Source: Sphingomonadales bacterium
GTDB taxonomy: Bacteria; Pseudomonadota; Alphaproteobacteria; Sphingomonadales; Sphingomonadaceae
DNA length: 64,000 bases
Direction of reading: 5' to 3'
Assembly: GCA_025352685.1 (NCBI GenBank)
Contig: JANXSN010000079.1
Span: 50,827-114,826 of the forward strand
Positions within the stretch are counted from its first letter, which is position 1, and the number at the start of each line of letters is the position of its first letter. Positions 1-8,991 of the stretch are shown piece after piece. The position numbers and the translations under genes were made by a program. The notes under the pieces were generated by a model. The model ran no database searches, was not told where the DNA came from, and was given only the letters and a program-made list of their open reading frames with translations.

Positions 1-646
1 CCCGCGCGTCTTTGCCGAAATAGGCGAGCGCGGCCGACTGCACGCCGAACGCATTACGCCCGAGCGCAATCTGGTTGAGATAGAGTTCCATAATCTGCTG
101 CTTGGTCAGCGCTGCCTCAATCCGGTAGGCCAACAACGCCTCCTTGACCTTGCGCGAGTAGGTAACCTGGTTCCCGATCAACAGATTTTTGGCGACCTGT
201 TGCGTGATCGTCGATGCACCGACCGGACGGCCCGACCGGGTCATGTTGGTAAAAAGCGCTCGGATGACGCTTGGATAATCGACGCCGCCGTGTTCGAAAA
301 AGGTGCGATCCTCTGCCGACATATACGCCTTGACCAAAAGCGGCGGGAATTCGTCATAGCTAAGTTGAACCCGACGCTCGCGGGCGTAGGAATAGACGGG
401 CGTTCCGTCGACCGAGCGGATGTTGGTCGGGAGCGGCGGCTCGTATTTCAGCAGCGCCGTCGCGTCGGGCAGACCGCGCGCAAACGTAAACCAAAATGCG
501 CCATAGGCCAGCAACACGAAACCAGCCGCGATCAGCGCGCGCCGCCCCCATCGGCTCGACCAGCTACGTCGCGCGAATTCGATCGCGGCATTACCCTGTC
601 GGTTCAGGGTCAAACGGAGGTTTGCAGGTTCGGCAGCGTCGTTCAT
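1..646 (-). CDS. mrcA: Penicillin-binding protein 1A-type (class A), N-terminal part, cut by window edge
   Basis: Bifunctional peptidoglycan glycosyltransferase/transpeptidase that acts in the periplasm from a single N-terminal membrane anchor. The start is an ATG at 644-646. A cytoplasmic tail of about 35 residues precedes one hydrophobic segment (about residues 36-57). The glycosyltransferase domain follows, with the motifs EDRTFFEHGGVD (catalytic Glu), GASTITQQVAKNL and ALGRNAFGVQSAALAYFGKD, all in family order. About 215 residues are inside the window; the rest of the GT51 domain and the whole transpeptidase domain lie beyond position 1. It is in the same direction as the amidase gene upstream, about 45 bp away, so the two cell-wall genes may be co-transcribed. 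The family assignment is secure; the PBP1A subclass is inferred from alphaproteobacterial gene order. Confidence 0.9.
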   Translation of the reverse strand, partial: MNDAAEPANLRLTLNRQGNAAIEFARRSWSSRWGRRALIAAGFVLLAYGAFWFTFARGLPDATALLKYEPPLPTNIRSVDGTPVYSYARERRVQLSYDEFPPLLVKAYMSAEDRTFFEHGGVDYPSVIRALFTNMTRSGRPVGASTITQQVAKNLLIGNQVTYSRKVKEALLAYRIEAALTKQQIMELYLNQIALGRNAFGVQSAALAYFGKDAR

Positions 647-691
647 TGCCGCCGCGTGTAATGTGCGAACACGCTTGGGGAAAGCGGTCTG

Positions 692-1936
692 TTAGCGCAA
701 CGCCATCCGTCGGGCGAAATGAACCTCGACAGCACGGCGTAGTGATTGAGCGATGGCCCGCTTTCCCGCGACCGACGTCAGCCTCGCGACGTCGGCGACG
801 CTGCTGATATACCCTGCCTCAAGAAGGATCGCAGGAGTGTCAGGCGCCTTCAGCACCGCAAATCCGGCCATCTGGTGATAGTCGTGCTTGAACGGAACGG
901 CGCGCCCTTCTCTTTTGACAAGATCGGCGAAACGCGCCGAGGCGTTCATCGTTTCGCGTTGAGCGAGGTCGATCAGGATCGACGACACGTCCGAGCTTTC
1001 GGTGCCCAGATTGACCCCGTTGATGACATCGGCGCGATTCTCGCGCGTGGCCAAAGACGCGGCGTTGCGGCCTGAAGCCACTTCGGAAAGCGTGTAAATT
1101 GTTGCTCCGGACGCATCTGATCCCGGCGCGCTGTCAGCATGGATCGAGATAAAGAGGTCAGCCCTTATCCCGCGCGCAATCTGGACGCGTTCCTGCAAGA
1201 CAAGGAAACGGTCGTCCTCGCGCGTCAGTGCGACGCGCACGCGGCCTCCCTTAAGTAATTCGTCGCGGATGTCCTTGGCGAGCACCAGCGTCAGGTCTTT
1301 CTCGAGGATCCCCGCTGCACCTGTGGCGCCGGGATCGTGCCCACCATGGCCCGCATCGATTACAACCAACGGCCGCCCGGTAGGTCCCATGATGCGCGGG
1401 CGTGGCAAGCCCGGGCGCGCCGCTGGGATGTCTATGGTGACGCTGAAGCGACTTCGGGGGGGCGCGGCGCGATGGGCCACGTGCGGCAAATAAAGCTTAC
1501 GCGGGGCAGCGATTGCAACGATGATTGCATCGCTGCCGTTCGGTGTCGACGCGAGCGTCAGCGACCGCGTGTCGTCGAAAAGGCGGTTTTGGGTGACACT
1601 GTGCGGCGTTGCCAAGTCGAAAACGAACCGGGCGGTTCGGAGACCATCTGGAAGATGACGAACGCGATCTGCCGGACCGCTGCCGACGTTCGCCGGATCC
1701 GCGTCGACGCGAGCAATATCACCTGTACGATCCAGCAACAGCCGATCCGGTCCCATCAGCCGAACGCGCGTTTCGACGACGCGATCGAACTGCACGGGGA
1801 TGCAGCTCTCGGCATTATCGACGCCTGCTATTTGCCCTGCCAGGGCTGGCGTCGCGATGCCCATGAGGATCGGCAAAAGTGCGGACACGCCTACTCTTTG
1901 CCGCGCAACACCCTGCCTGGTCCAGCAACTTCGCAT
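692..1936 (-). CDS. amiC: N-acetylmuramoyl-L-alanine amidase, periplasmic, AMIN + Amidase_3
   Basis: Cleaves the amide bond between N-acetylmuramic acid and the stem peptide, mainly at the septum. The ATG at 1936 gives 414 residues with a signal-peptide-like N-terminus ending near ATPALAGQ. An earlier in-frame start at 2134 would add a non-signal-like extension and is disfavoured. An AMIN-like beta domain occupies about residues 45-145. The catalytic domain begins at RPLVVIDAGHGGHDPG. Zinc ligands and the catalytic acid expected for Amidase_3 are visible as His197 (DAGHGG), Glu213 (GILEKD), His266 (SIHAD) and Glu373 (LLEAGYIS). Its neighbours are a penicillin-binding protein gene downstream and rne divergent upstream. 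The symbol follows the AMIN+Amidase_3 architecture and is less certain than the function. Confidence 0.93.
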   Translation of the reverse strand: MRSCWTRQGVARQRVGVSALLPILMGIATPALAGQIAGVDNAESCIPVQFDRVVETRVRLMGPDRLLLDRTGDIARVDADPANVGSGPADRVRHLPDGLRTARFVFDLATPHSVTQNRLFDDTRSLTLASTPNGSDAIIVAIAAPRKLYLPHVAHRAAPPRSRFSVTIDIPAARPGLPRPRIMGPTGRPLVVIDAGHGGHDPGATGAAGILEKDLTLVLAKDIRDELLKGGRVRVALTREDDRFLVLQERVQIARGIRADLFISIHADSAPGSDASGATIYTLSEVASGRNAASLATRENRADVINGVNLGTESSDVSSILIDLAQRETMNASARFADLVKREGRAVPFKHDYHQMAGFAVLKAPDTPAILLEAGYISSVADVARLTSVAGKRAIAQSLRRAVEVHFARRMALR

Positions 1937-2429
1937 GGTTAACACAGTTTTTTGCCAAAAAATCGCTGCAGTCGGCGGGAGCGTCGCCGTCCAGCGTCCA
2001 AATTTCGTCGAATCCGCTGGATCGACGAAAACGGGGTCGGTTGGTCGTTGCAACAGACAAATCCGTCGCGAGCCGTCGCCACCCTTTTTGTTGCCGTCGG
2101 GTGACGAGACTGCTAACCCTAGAGATTGGGGCATTCCAAATTTTTCCGGACCGCTCTTTCTCAGGTCGCGCGGTAGTTGCGTGACCGATCAGGTTGACGC
2201 TCGCATGATGCATGACATTCCGATCAACGCTTTCTTCGGCCATCTGGCCGAGGGGCGCGGTCGGACGCTTTTCTGGTCGACCCGACCGGGCATGAATTGC
2301 GGGCAGACGCACAAACGCTCTTTCGACACCAACAACCCGTCGACGACGGCGCGCCCGGAGCCGCGCCCATGAACCGTCCGACGACATCAGGCGCGCGCCC
2401 TCAAAGGCTGCGTTCCCGGAGATATTTAA
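1937..2429. other. Divergent amidase/rne intergenic region and rne 5' leader
   Basis: No credible gene lies in these 493 bp. The stretch separates the start codons of the amidase and rne and must hold both promoters. The 3' half would form a long rne leader; in enterobacteria the rne leader is the target of RNase E autoregulation. That role is inferred here, since no leader structure was computed. A purine-rich GGAG site lies just before the rne ATG. An AT-rich palindrome (T6-GCC-A6, 1948-1962) sits just upstream of the amidase start. Confidence 0.45.
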
Positions 2430-4949
2430 ATGACAATGCGTATGCTGATCGATGCGCGCCACCGGGAAGAAACCCGGGTCGCGGTCATCAAAGGTAACCG
2501 AATCGAAGAATTTGATTTCGAATCTGCCGAACACAAGCAGCTCAAGGGCAACATCTATCTGGCCAAAGTGACGCGGGTCGAACCCTCGTTGCAGGCGGCG
2601 TTCATCGACTACGGGGGTAACCGCCACGGTTTCCTCGCGTTCAGCGAAATCCACCCGGATTATTATCAGATTCCCAAAGAAGACCGCGAAGCGTTGCTCC
2701 ACGAAGAGGCGGAACACGCCGCCGAGGAAGAAAGACTGCGCGCGGGCGATGACGATATGGATTTAGACAGTCATCACGACGATGACGGTCAGGACCATGA
2801 TCGGCCTGACACCGATCCCGCAGACTACGACGAGGACGCACCGCCGCCGCCCACGACAACCAGTGGCAACGGGATCGATGAAAAGGCTGCCGACGCGCTC
2901 CGCCAGAAGCGGATGAACCTGCGCCGCCGTTACAAAATTCAGGACGTCATCCGCCGTCGGCAGGTACTGCTGGTACAGGTCGTTAAAGAAGAGCGCGGCA
3001 ACAAAGGCGCGGCGCTGACGACCTATCTGTCGCTTGCCGGACGATATTGCGTGCTGATGCCCAATACGTCGCACGGGGGCGGAATCAGTCGCAAGATTTC
3101 GAATGCAGCGGACCGCAAGCGGTTGAAGGTCATCATGGCCGAACTCAACCTCCCCAAGACCATGGGTTGCATCGTGCGCACCGCCGGCCTGCAGCGGACC
3201 AAGGTCGAGATTCGCCGCGACTTCGACTATCTTGCCCGCCTGTGGGACGAAATCCGTGAAAACACATTGGGGAGCGCCGCGCCAGCGCTGATTTACCAGG
3301 ACAGCGATCTCATCAAGCGGGCGATCCGCGACATCTATAACAAGGACATCGAAGAGGTCGTCGTCGAGGGCGCCGAGGGCTATGCCCACGCCAAGCAGTT
3401 CATGAAGTTGCTGATGCCCAGCCACGCCCGACGCGTGAAGCCTTATGTCGACACCGTGCCGCTGTTTCAGCGCAACCATGTCGAGGATCAGCTCGCGGCA
3501 ATGTATAATCCGGTCGTCCAGCTGAAATCGGGCGGCTATCTGGTTATCAACCCGACCGAAGCGCTGGTGTCGATCGACATCAACTCGGGCCGTTCGACGC
3601 GCGAATACGGGATCGAGGCGACCGCTGTAGGCACCAATCTTGAAGCCGCGCACGAAATCGCGCGACAATTGCGGCTGCGCGACATGGCGGGTCTCGTCGT
3701 AATCGACTTTATCGACATGGAGAACAATTCCAACATCCGTAAAGTCGAAAAGGCCATGAAGGGTGCACTGACCGACGATCGTGCACGAATTCAGGTTGGC
3801 CGGATTTCGTCGTTCGGCTTGATGGAGATGAGCCGTCAGCGGCTGCGCACGGGCGTACTTGAAGCATCGACACGCCAGTGCCCGCATTGCGAGGGGACGG
3901 GACTCGTCCGCACAGCATCATCAGCAGGGCTTTCGGCACTGCGCATGCTTGAAGATGAGGCTGGCCGTGGGCGCGGATCGAGGCTCGTGCTGACCGCCAG
4001 CCGCGAGGCCGCACTTTATGTGCTCAACCGGAAGCGGGCCGAACTCGCCGAGATCGAGGAACGCTATGGTGTCGTGATCGAGGTTGCCTCCGACAACGAA
4101 GAAGAGGGCGCGCGGATGGCGGTCGAAGTCAGCGGCCCGCCACCTGCCTTCACGCCGCGCATCGAAGCCCCGGTATTCGAAGAAGACGAGGATGAGGCCG
4201 TCGAGGAGTTTGGCGACGACGAGCGCGACGAAGAAGAAGACAGTGAGATTGCCGCGGGCTCGCGTGAACGTTCGGACGAAACCCGCGAGGGGCGTGAAGA
4301 TGGCGAAGCCGGGCGGGGCCGCCGCCGTCGTCGTCGCGGCCGTCGCGGTCGTCGTGATGATGAGCGGCCCGTCGAAACAGCCGAAATCGAGCTTGTCGAG
4401 ACAGGTGGATCCGAAGCCGAAGCCGAAGCCGAAGCCGGTGACAGCGAACTGCAGGCATCGGGCGGTGGCGAAGAGGCAGAGCGCAAACGCCGCGGTCGTC
4501 GCGGTGGACGCCGTCGGCGGGGTCGCAGTGGCTCGGATCGCGAGACGCAAGCCGAAGGCCAGCTGCCCAACGAAACCGGCAGCGAAGCTGATCTTGATGT
4601 CGCGGCCGAGCCTCCCGTAGCGCAAGAGCCCCCCGTCAAGCCCAAGCGTGTCCGTAAGCCCAAGGCCACCGAGCCCGAAGCCGACACCGTCGCCGCGCCA
4701 GAACCTGAAGTGGTTGCTGAAAAACCCAAACGCGTGCGCAAGCCAAAGACGGCTGCACCGATCGTCGCGTCTCCGGGCGTCGAAGAAAGCGCAGTCGTAG
4801 AAAAGCCAAAGAGGACACGCAAGCCGAAGGTGGTGGAATTAGCCGCATCAGTTGAGACCACCGAGGTAGTGCCTGAAAACGTGGACAACCAGAGCGGTGG
4901 CGAAAAGCGTGGCGGATGGTGGCAACGCACATTCGGCGCGCAGGATTGA
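2430..4949 (+). CDS. rne: Ribonuclease E
   Basis: Endoribonuclease that cleaves single-stranded AU-rich RNA in mRNA turnover and rRNA/tRNA processing and scaffolds the degradosome. The 839-residue protein starts MTMRMLIDARHREETRVAV after a GGAG site. An N-terminal S1 domain (about residues 36-190) carries a long Asp/His-rich insertion (about 105-150), as often seen in alphaproteobacterial RNase E. The catalytic RNase E/G core follows, with the metal-binding segment GLVVIDFIDM and the zinc-link Cys484-x2-Cys487 (QCPHCEG). Beyond about residue 560 the tail is unstructured, first acidic, then Arg-rich (GRRRRRRGRRGRR), then has three repeats of the type EKPKRVRKPK before ending in GGWWQRTFG. The tail probably binds RNA and degradosome partners. 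Confidence 0.97.
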   Translation: MTMRMLIDARHREETRVAVIKGNRIEEFDFESAEHKQLKGNIYLAKVTRVEPSLQAAFIDYGGNRHGFLAFSEIHPDYYQIPKEDREALLHEEAEHAAEEERLRAGDDDMDLDSHHDDDGQDHDRPDTDPADYDEDAPPPPTTTSGNGIDEKAADALRQKRMNLRRRYKIQDVIRRRQVLLVQVVKEERGNKGAALTTYLSLAGRYCVLMPNTSHGGGISRKISNAADRKRLKVIMAELNLPKTMGCIVRTAGLQRTKVEIRRDFDYLARLWDEIRENTLGSAAPALIYQDSDLIKRAIRDIYNKDIEEVVVEGAEGYAHAKQFMKLLMPSHARRVKPYVDTVPLFQRNHVEDQLAAMYNPVVQLKSGGYLVINPTEALVSIDINSGRSTREYGIEATAVGTNLEAAHEIARQLRLRDMAGLVVIDFIDMENNSNIRKVEKAMKGALTDDRARIQVGRISSFGLMEMSRQRLRTGVLEASTRQCPHCEGTGLVRTASSAGLSALRMLEDEAGRGRGSRLVLTASREAALYVLNRKRAELAEIEERYGVVIEVASDNEEEGARMAVEVSGPPPAFTPRIEAPVFEEDEDEAVEEFGDDERDEEEDSEIAAGSRERSDETREGREDGEAGRGRRRRRRGRRGRRDDERPVETAEIELVETGGSEAEAEAEAGDSELQASGGGEEAERKRRGRRGGRRRRGRSGSDRETQAEGQLPNETGSEADLDVAAEPPVAQEPPVKPKRVRKPKATEPEADTVAAPEPEVVAEKPKRVRKPKTAAPIVASPGVEESAVVEKPKRTRKPKVVELAASVETTEVVPENVDNQSGGEKRGGWWQRTFGAQD

Positions 4950-5016
4950 TCATGGGGGCGGTAGCCGCGCGGTGTTTCACGCGCCGTTCATCTGCCGCCC
5001 GCAAAACCTGCCTGTG

Positions 5017-6393
5017 ATGCGCAGATTTACCCGACTGGTCGCGGCTCTCATCGCGGCAATTCTCATCGTGCAGCCCGCGATGGCTCAGTCGATTCTGCGC
5101 GACGCAGAGACAGAGGCGCTATTCCGCGAGATGTCTGCGCCGATGATCACAGCGGCGGGGCTCAATCCCAAGAGCGTTGACATCGTGATGATCGGTGACC
5201 CGTCGATCAACGCATTCGTTGCGGGCGGCCAGGTTGTCTATATCCATTCGGGCTTGATCCAGGCGGCCGACAACGCCAACGAAGTGCAAGGCGTGATTGC
5301 GCACGAGCTGGGCCATGTAGCGGCAGGGGACGTGATACGGTCCAGCGCCGGTGCGAGCGAAGCAACGGGGATCACGATACTCAGCCTTTTACTGGGCGCT
5401 GCGGCGATTGCCGCTGGTTCGGGCGACGCAGGAGCCGGCATCCTGATGGCCGGGCAGCAGGCTGCCATGGGAAAGTATCTGGCGTTCTCGCGCTCGGTTG
5501 AAGCCGGGGCTGACGAATCAGCACGGCGCTACCTGTCAAAAAGCGGTGTGAGCGGGAAAGGAATGATCTCGTTTTTCAAAAAGCTGCAGCAAGAAGAGTT
5601 CCGGTACAGTCAGGACAAGATCGATCCCTATGCCGTAACCCATCCTTTGAGCGGAGACCGTGTCGCGGTGCTCAAGGACCGTATGTCCGAAGATGCTGCA
5701 TGGAACACCCCAACCGACCCCGCGATCGAAGCACGATTCCAGAGGGTGAAAGCCAAATTGTTCGGCTATATCAACGAGCCTAACGACACGCTGAACCGCT
5801 ATCCGCTATCAAATACTTCGGTTCCGGCACATTATGCTCGCGCCTATGCGTTTCACAAACAGGCCTTCGTGGACAAGGCCGTTGCAGAAACTGACGCCTT
5901 GCTCGCAGCCAAGCCCGGTGATCCGTATTTCGAGGAGTTGAAAGGCCAGATCCTTCTGGAATCGGGTCGGCCGAGCGACGCACTTGCCGTTCTGCGCGAC
6001 GCCGTTCAGCGTACAAACTACGACCCGTTGATCGCCGCCCTGTTCGGGCACGCCCTGATTGCAACCGAGGACAAGGCAAATTTCGCCGAGGCTAAAGCAG
6101 TCCTGCGAAACGCCGTTCAACGCGACCGCGAGAACCCCTTTGCCTGGTATCAGCTCGGGGTCATCTACACGCAGGAAGGCGATCAGGCGCGCGCTGCTCT
6201 CGCGAGCGCCGAGAAGTACGACCTCGAGGGACAAGCGCCGCAAGCCCTTCGCAATGCAAATGTCGCCATGGCCGGCCTTCCCAAAGGAACGCCCGATTGG
6301 CTGCGCGCGCAGGACATCTCGCTCGTCGCCAAAACTCAGGTCGATGCGCAACACCATAAAGGCGGTCGTCGCAAACAGCTCGCCGACCGATAA
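5017..6393 (+). CDS. M48 family periplasmic metalloprotease with TPR repeats (BepA-like)
   Basis: Zinc metalloprotease and chaperone predicted to act in the periplasm on outer-membrane proteins, by analogy with BepA/YfgC. The ATG at 5017 gives a clear signal peptide (RLVAALIAAILIVQPAMAQ) and 458 residues; longer readings start inside rne and lack a signal. The zinc motif HELGH (His96, Glu97, His100) and the third ligand Glu162 (SRSVEAGAD) are present. The C-terminal half (about residues 270-430) is helical with TPR-like repeats (EETDALL, AEAKAVLRNAVQR, WYQLGVIYTQEGD). It lies 67 bp after rne and 3 bp before a DsbA-like gene, so it forms a likely envelope-quality operon with the latter. Confidence 0.92.
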   Translation: MRRFTRLVAALIAAILIVQPAMAQSILRDAETEALFREMSAPMITAAGLNPKSVDIVMIGDPSINAFVAGGQVVYIHSGLIQAADNANEVQGVIAHELGHVAAGDVIRSSAGASEATGITILSLLLGAAAIAAGSGDAGAGILMAGQQAAMGKYLAFSRSVEAGADESARRYLSKSGVSGKGMISFFKKLQQEEFRYSQDKIDPYAVTHPLSGDRVAVLKDRMSEDAAWNTPTDPAIEARFQRVKAKLFGYINEPNDTLNRYPLSNTSVPAHYARAYAFHKQAFVDKAVAETDALLAAKPGDPYFEELKGQILLESGRPSDALAVLRDAVQRTNYDPLIAALFGHALIATEDKANFAEAKAVLRNAVQRDRENPFAWYQLGVIYTQEGDQARAALASAEKYDLEGQAPQALRNANVAMAGLPKGTPDWLRAQDISLVAKTQVDAQHHKGGRRKQLADR

Positions 6394-6396
6394 GAT

Positions 6397-7116
6397 ATGC
6401 AGATCAAGGGGCGTGATATCATGATTGGACTGATCGCGGTGGTTACCGGTGCTGCGGCAACCGTAGCTGCAACAAGTATGGGTACCCCGGTATCAGCGTC
6501 AGACAAGTCTGCCGTCGAAAGGGTCGTGCGCGATTATATCCTCGACCATGGCGAAATCCTTCAGCAATCGATCGAGCGCCTGCAGGCGCACCAGATGGCC
6601 AAGGTGATCGATGGCAATCGAACGCTCATTGAGACGCCTTTCTATGGCGCTTGGGAAGGCAATCCTAACGGCGATGTCGTGCTCGTCGAATTCTTCGATT
6701 ATGCCTGCGGCTATTGCCGGGCGAGCCTGCCCGACGTCGATCGGCTGCTCAAGGACGATCCCAAGCTCAAGATCGTCTATCGAGAAATGCCTGTGCTTGG
6801 GCCTGACAGCACGGCCGCTGCAGAACTGAGCCTTAGAGTTGCCAGGAAAGGAAGCTACGCAGCCTTCCACCGCGCGGCCTATCTTGCACGCCCAGATGCC
6901 GCAGTGCGCGCAAAATTGGCCCGACAATTCGGTGTTGACGCCGCCTCTAAGGACGACGAGGCGACCGAGGAAATCGCCACAAACCTCCAGCTTCAGAACG
7001 CACTTCGCTTGACCGGCACGCCAAGCTGGATTGCAGGCGACAAGATCTTGTCGGGCGCCGTCGGTTACGACGCGCTAAAGGCGGCGATCGCCGACGTGCG
7101 GGCTGGCAAGAAATAG
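6397..7116 (+). CDS. DsbA family thioredoxin-like periplasmic protein
   Basis: Predicted disulfide oxidoreductase. Residues 1-34 look like a signal or anchor sequence (MIGLIAVVTGAAATVAA). A helical segment (KSAVERVVRDYILDHGEIL) resembles the N-terminal extension found in ScsC/BdbD-like DsbA proteins. The active site is C104-G-Y-C107 within EFFDYACGYCRASLPD. The cis-proline loop is visible near the C-terminus as TGTPSW. Length is 239 residues. An alternative start at 6421 would give a shorter signal sequence. It begins 3 bp after the M48 protease gene and is probably co-transcribed, consistent with a shared role in folding exported proteins. The exact partner or substrate is unknown. Confidence 0.9.
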   Translation: MQIKGRDIMIGLIAVVTGAAATVAATSMGTPVSASDKSAVERVVRDYILDHGEILQQSIERLQAHQMAKVIDGNRTLIETPFYGAWEGNPNGDVVLVEFFDYACGYCRASLPDVDRLLKDDPKLKIVYREMPVLGPDSTAAAELSLRVARKGSYAAFHRAAYLARPDAAVRAKLARQFGVDAASKDDEATEEIATNLQLQNALRLTGTPSWIAGDKILSGAVGYDALKAAIADVRAGKK

Positions 7117-7129
7117 GCGCCTCTCATTG

Positions 7130-7633
7130 TTACTTTAACGAGGACGCTTTCGCTGCGACTGCCTCAATTTCAACAAGGAAATTGGGGCTGGCGAGGCCGG
7201 CCACCTGAACGGTCGAACGCGCAACGAGGTTGGGGTTCTCGGACGTACCGAAAAATTCTTTATAGCCCGCGTTGAATCCCGCGAAGTCCATCTTCCCGCC
7301 CATTTTCGGATCACCTGCAACAAATGCCGTCAGCTTTACCACGTCCGACATCGAATAGCCGAGCTTGGCGAGTACTGCCTTCATCTTGCTGAACGTGCTG
7401 ATCGTTTGGGTCCTGGTGTCACCGAAATCATCCATCGTCGCCGTTTTGGTGGGATTGATCGGCGAGGCCACCTGGCCGCTGAGCAGCACCAATTCGGCGC
7501 CCGGCGGAATCGTTACCCCGCCTAGAATCAAGGCCGGCGGAGGATTGGTATGACGCACAATGGGCGCAGCCGATGCCAAAGCTGGGCACAGGGTCGCGGC
7601 GAGCAAGACACAAGACTTAAGCAGAGCGGTCAT
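7130..7633 (-). CDS. Secreted RidA/YjgF/UK114-like protein
   Basis: A 167-residue RidA-fold protein with a signal peptide (ALLKSCVLLAATLCPALASA), so it is predicted to be exported, unlike the classical cytoplasmic RidA that hydrolyses reactive imines. The ATG at 7633 is preceded by a good GGGGAG ribosome site. Recognisable family segments are VLLSGQVA, the central TFSKMKAVLAKLGYSMSDVVKLTAFV and the C-terminal ARSTVQVAGLASPNFLVEIEAVA. The canonical RidA catalytic Arg appears to be in the SEN-NLVARSTVQV segment. It is convergent with the dsbA-like gene, with only 13 bp between the stops. The substrate is unknown. Confidence 0.85.
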   Translation of the reverse strand: MTALLKSCVLLAATLCPALASAAPIVRHTNPPPALILGGVTIPPGAELVLLSGQVASPINPTKTATMDDFGDTRTQTISTFSKMKAVLAKLGYSMSDVVKLTAFVAGDPKMGGKMDFAGFNAGYKEFFGTSENPNLVARSTVQVAGLASPNFLVEIEAVAAKASSLK

Positions 7634-7807
7634 GAAATCTCCCCAATTTTTATGTTGCTTGAGGACCCTGAAGCACACCTGTCCCCGTCGCGTCGTCCGT
7701 AACACGTCGACTTGAAGTTTACCCGACCAGCGCTTTGGCCGTCGTGACTCCCAAAGGGCTGAACCCCACTTCGCGGGGCGACGCGCGCATGTGTCGCATA
7801 GTCGTGA

Positions 7808-8649
7808 TCATGAGATTTTCACTTTTGTGGTTTTTCGTTCAACGGCATGTTGCCTCGCCTGCATGTAGAGCGTGTCTTCGAGCAGGGTCATCGGCAACTG
7901 CTGATTGCCAAGCAGAACCCTTAACGGCGTTGGCTGGGGTGCAGTTTCGAAACTTGACGGCCCGGCGCCCGGCGGCGTGTCGAACCCCGCACGCACGGTA
8001 CCCCCGAACGCGAAGCTATCGTCAAAATCGCCCTTAAATTTAGGGAGCGGAAGACACTTGGCTTTGTCCTCGGGCAAGAGGGCTTGGTCAAGCGAGCCTT
8101 CAATAACTGCCTTTGGCCAGCAACTCGCAAACATGACCTCGCGTATCATTGATCGCGGTGCGCATCCGCAATCTGTCGCCGTTGTTTGCAACGACATACG
8201 CCGACCGGCTCGAATTGATCTCGACCTCGGGCGGCACGCCGAATTGGCGCGCATAGCCCAAAATATGGTGGTGAAAGCCTTGGCAAACGCGCCGGACCCG
8301 CATTGAAATAGATGCCCTCGGAGAGTTTTGCGGTCTGCGTGTCTTCGCCGATCATCTCGACTTTATCGCCGTTCCGCACGGTCCATGCTCGGCCGCCGAC
8401 CCTCCTCTGGCGAACCTCGAGCACTGTTTCAGCAAAGCCTCGCTGCTCGAGTTCGTAAGCCGACACGAACCCGGAAATGCCAGCTCCAAGGACGACCACT
8501 GATTTATCAGTCCCAAAGCCGGCGCCCGTATCGGGAAGAGGGGTTGCAAAGGCGACCCTAAACGTACCCATTGCCCGCATGGCACTTGCCGTTGCTGCCA
8601 CGCCCCCGCTAGCGCCAAGCCGCTGCAAAATCGTCCGACGCGTAATCAT
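7808..8649 (-). pseudogene. Flavin monoamine oxidase-like gene, frameshifted and 3' truncated
   Basis: The reading frame starting at ATG 8649 encodes a twin-arginine-like signal (MITRRTILQRLGASGG) and an FAD-binding GxGxxG segment (KSVVVLGAGISGFVSAYELE), then VGGRAWTVRNGD and GIYFNAGPARLP. It then loses frame. Homologous sequence continues in a second frame (HHHILGYARQFGVPPEVEIN, AINDTRGHVCELLAKG; about 8100-8290) and in a third (SLDQALLPEDKAKCL, about 7810-8100) before the similarity stops, far short of a normal length of about 500 residues. At least two frameshifts plus loss of the C-terminal half make it a decayed gene. The family call rests on the flavin amine oxidase pattern. Confidence 0.75.
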
Positions 8650-8991
8650 CAAGCTCCCCTCGACGATGCAACGTTTCAGGCGTCCCCGACCGCACAATTT
8701 CCCTCATGTGTTCAGTTGTCGGCGAACTAAGCTGATGGCGACCGCGCGCCCGCACGCAATCTGGTGAGACACACCATCGCTTCTAAAACCGCCTCGTGTC
8801 GGCAGTCACTCCAGCCGCCCAATCCATGACAGTTCAAAACGGACGGGCGCGCAATTGCATTTTTTGCGCGTCTCGTTGCTGCGCAACCGCACCCGACCAT
8901 CAGAATATATTGTGGGGTTGCACTCGACACCATCGACGTTCGCGCCGATTCAACAACCGTCACACAGAATAATGAGTAGGGCATAGGAAAA
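8650..8991. other. Intergenic region with the transporter promoter
   Basis: These 342 bp contain no convincing gene. The last 20 bp hold the ribosome site AGGAAAA for the downstream transporter. A run TTGCGCGTCTCG...TTGCTGCGCAA near 8868-8890 has partial dyad symmetry and might bind a regulator, but this is weak. Confidence 0.35.

Noticed and set aside
1948..1962. T6-GCC-A6 palindrome upstream of the amidase start
   Set aside because: Too short and AT-simple to call a terminator or operator; may just be part of a promoter.
4064..4930. Long minus-strand frame opposite the rne tail, rich in Ser/Arg/Thr
   Set aside because: Its low-complexity composition mirrors the acidic/Arg repeats of RNase E on the other strand; it is a shadow.
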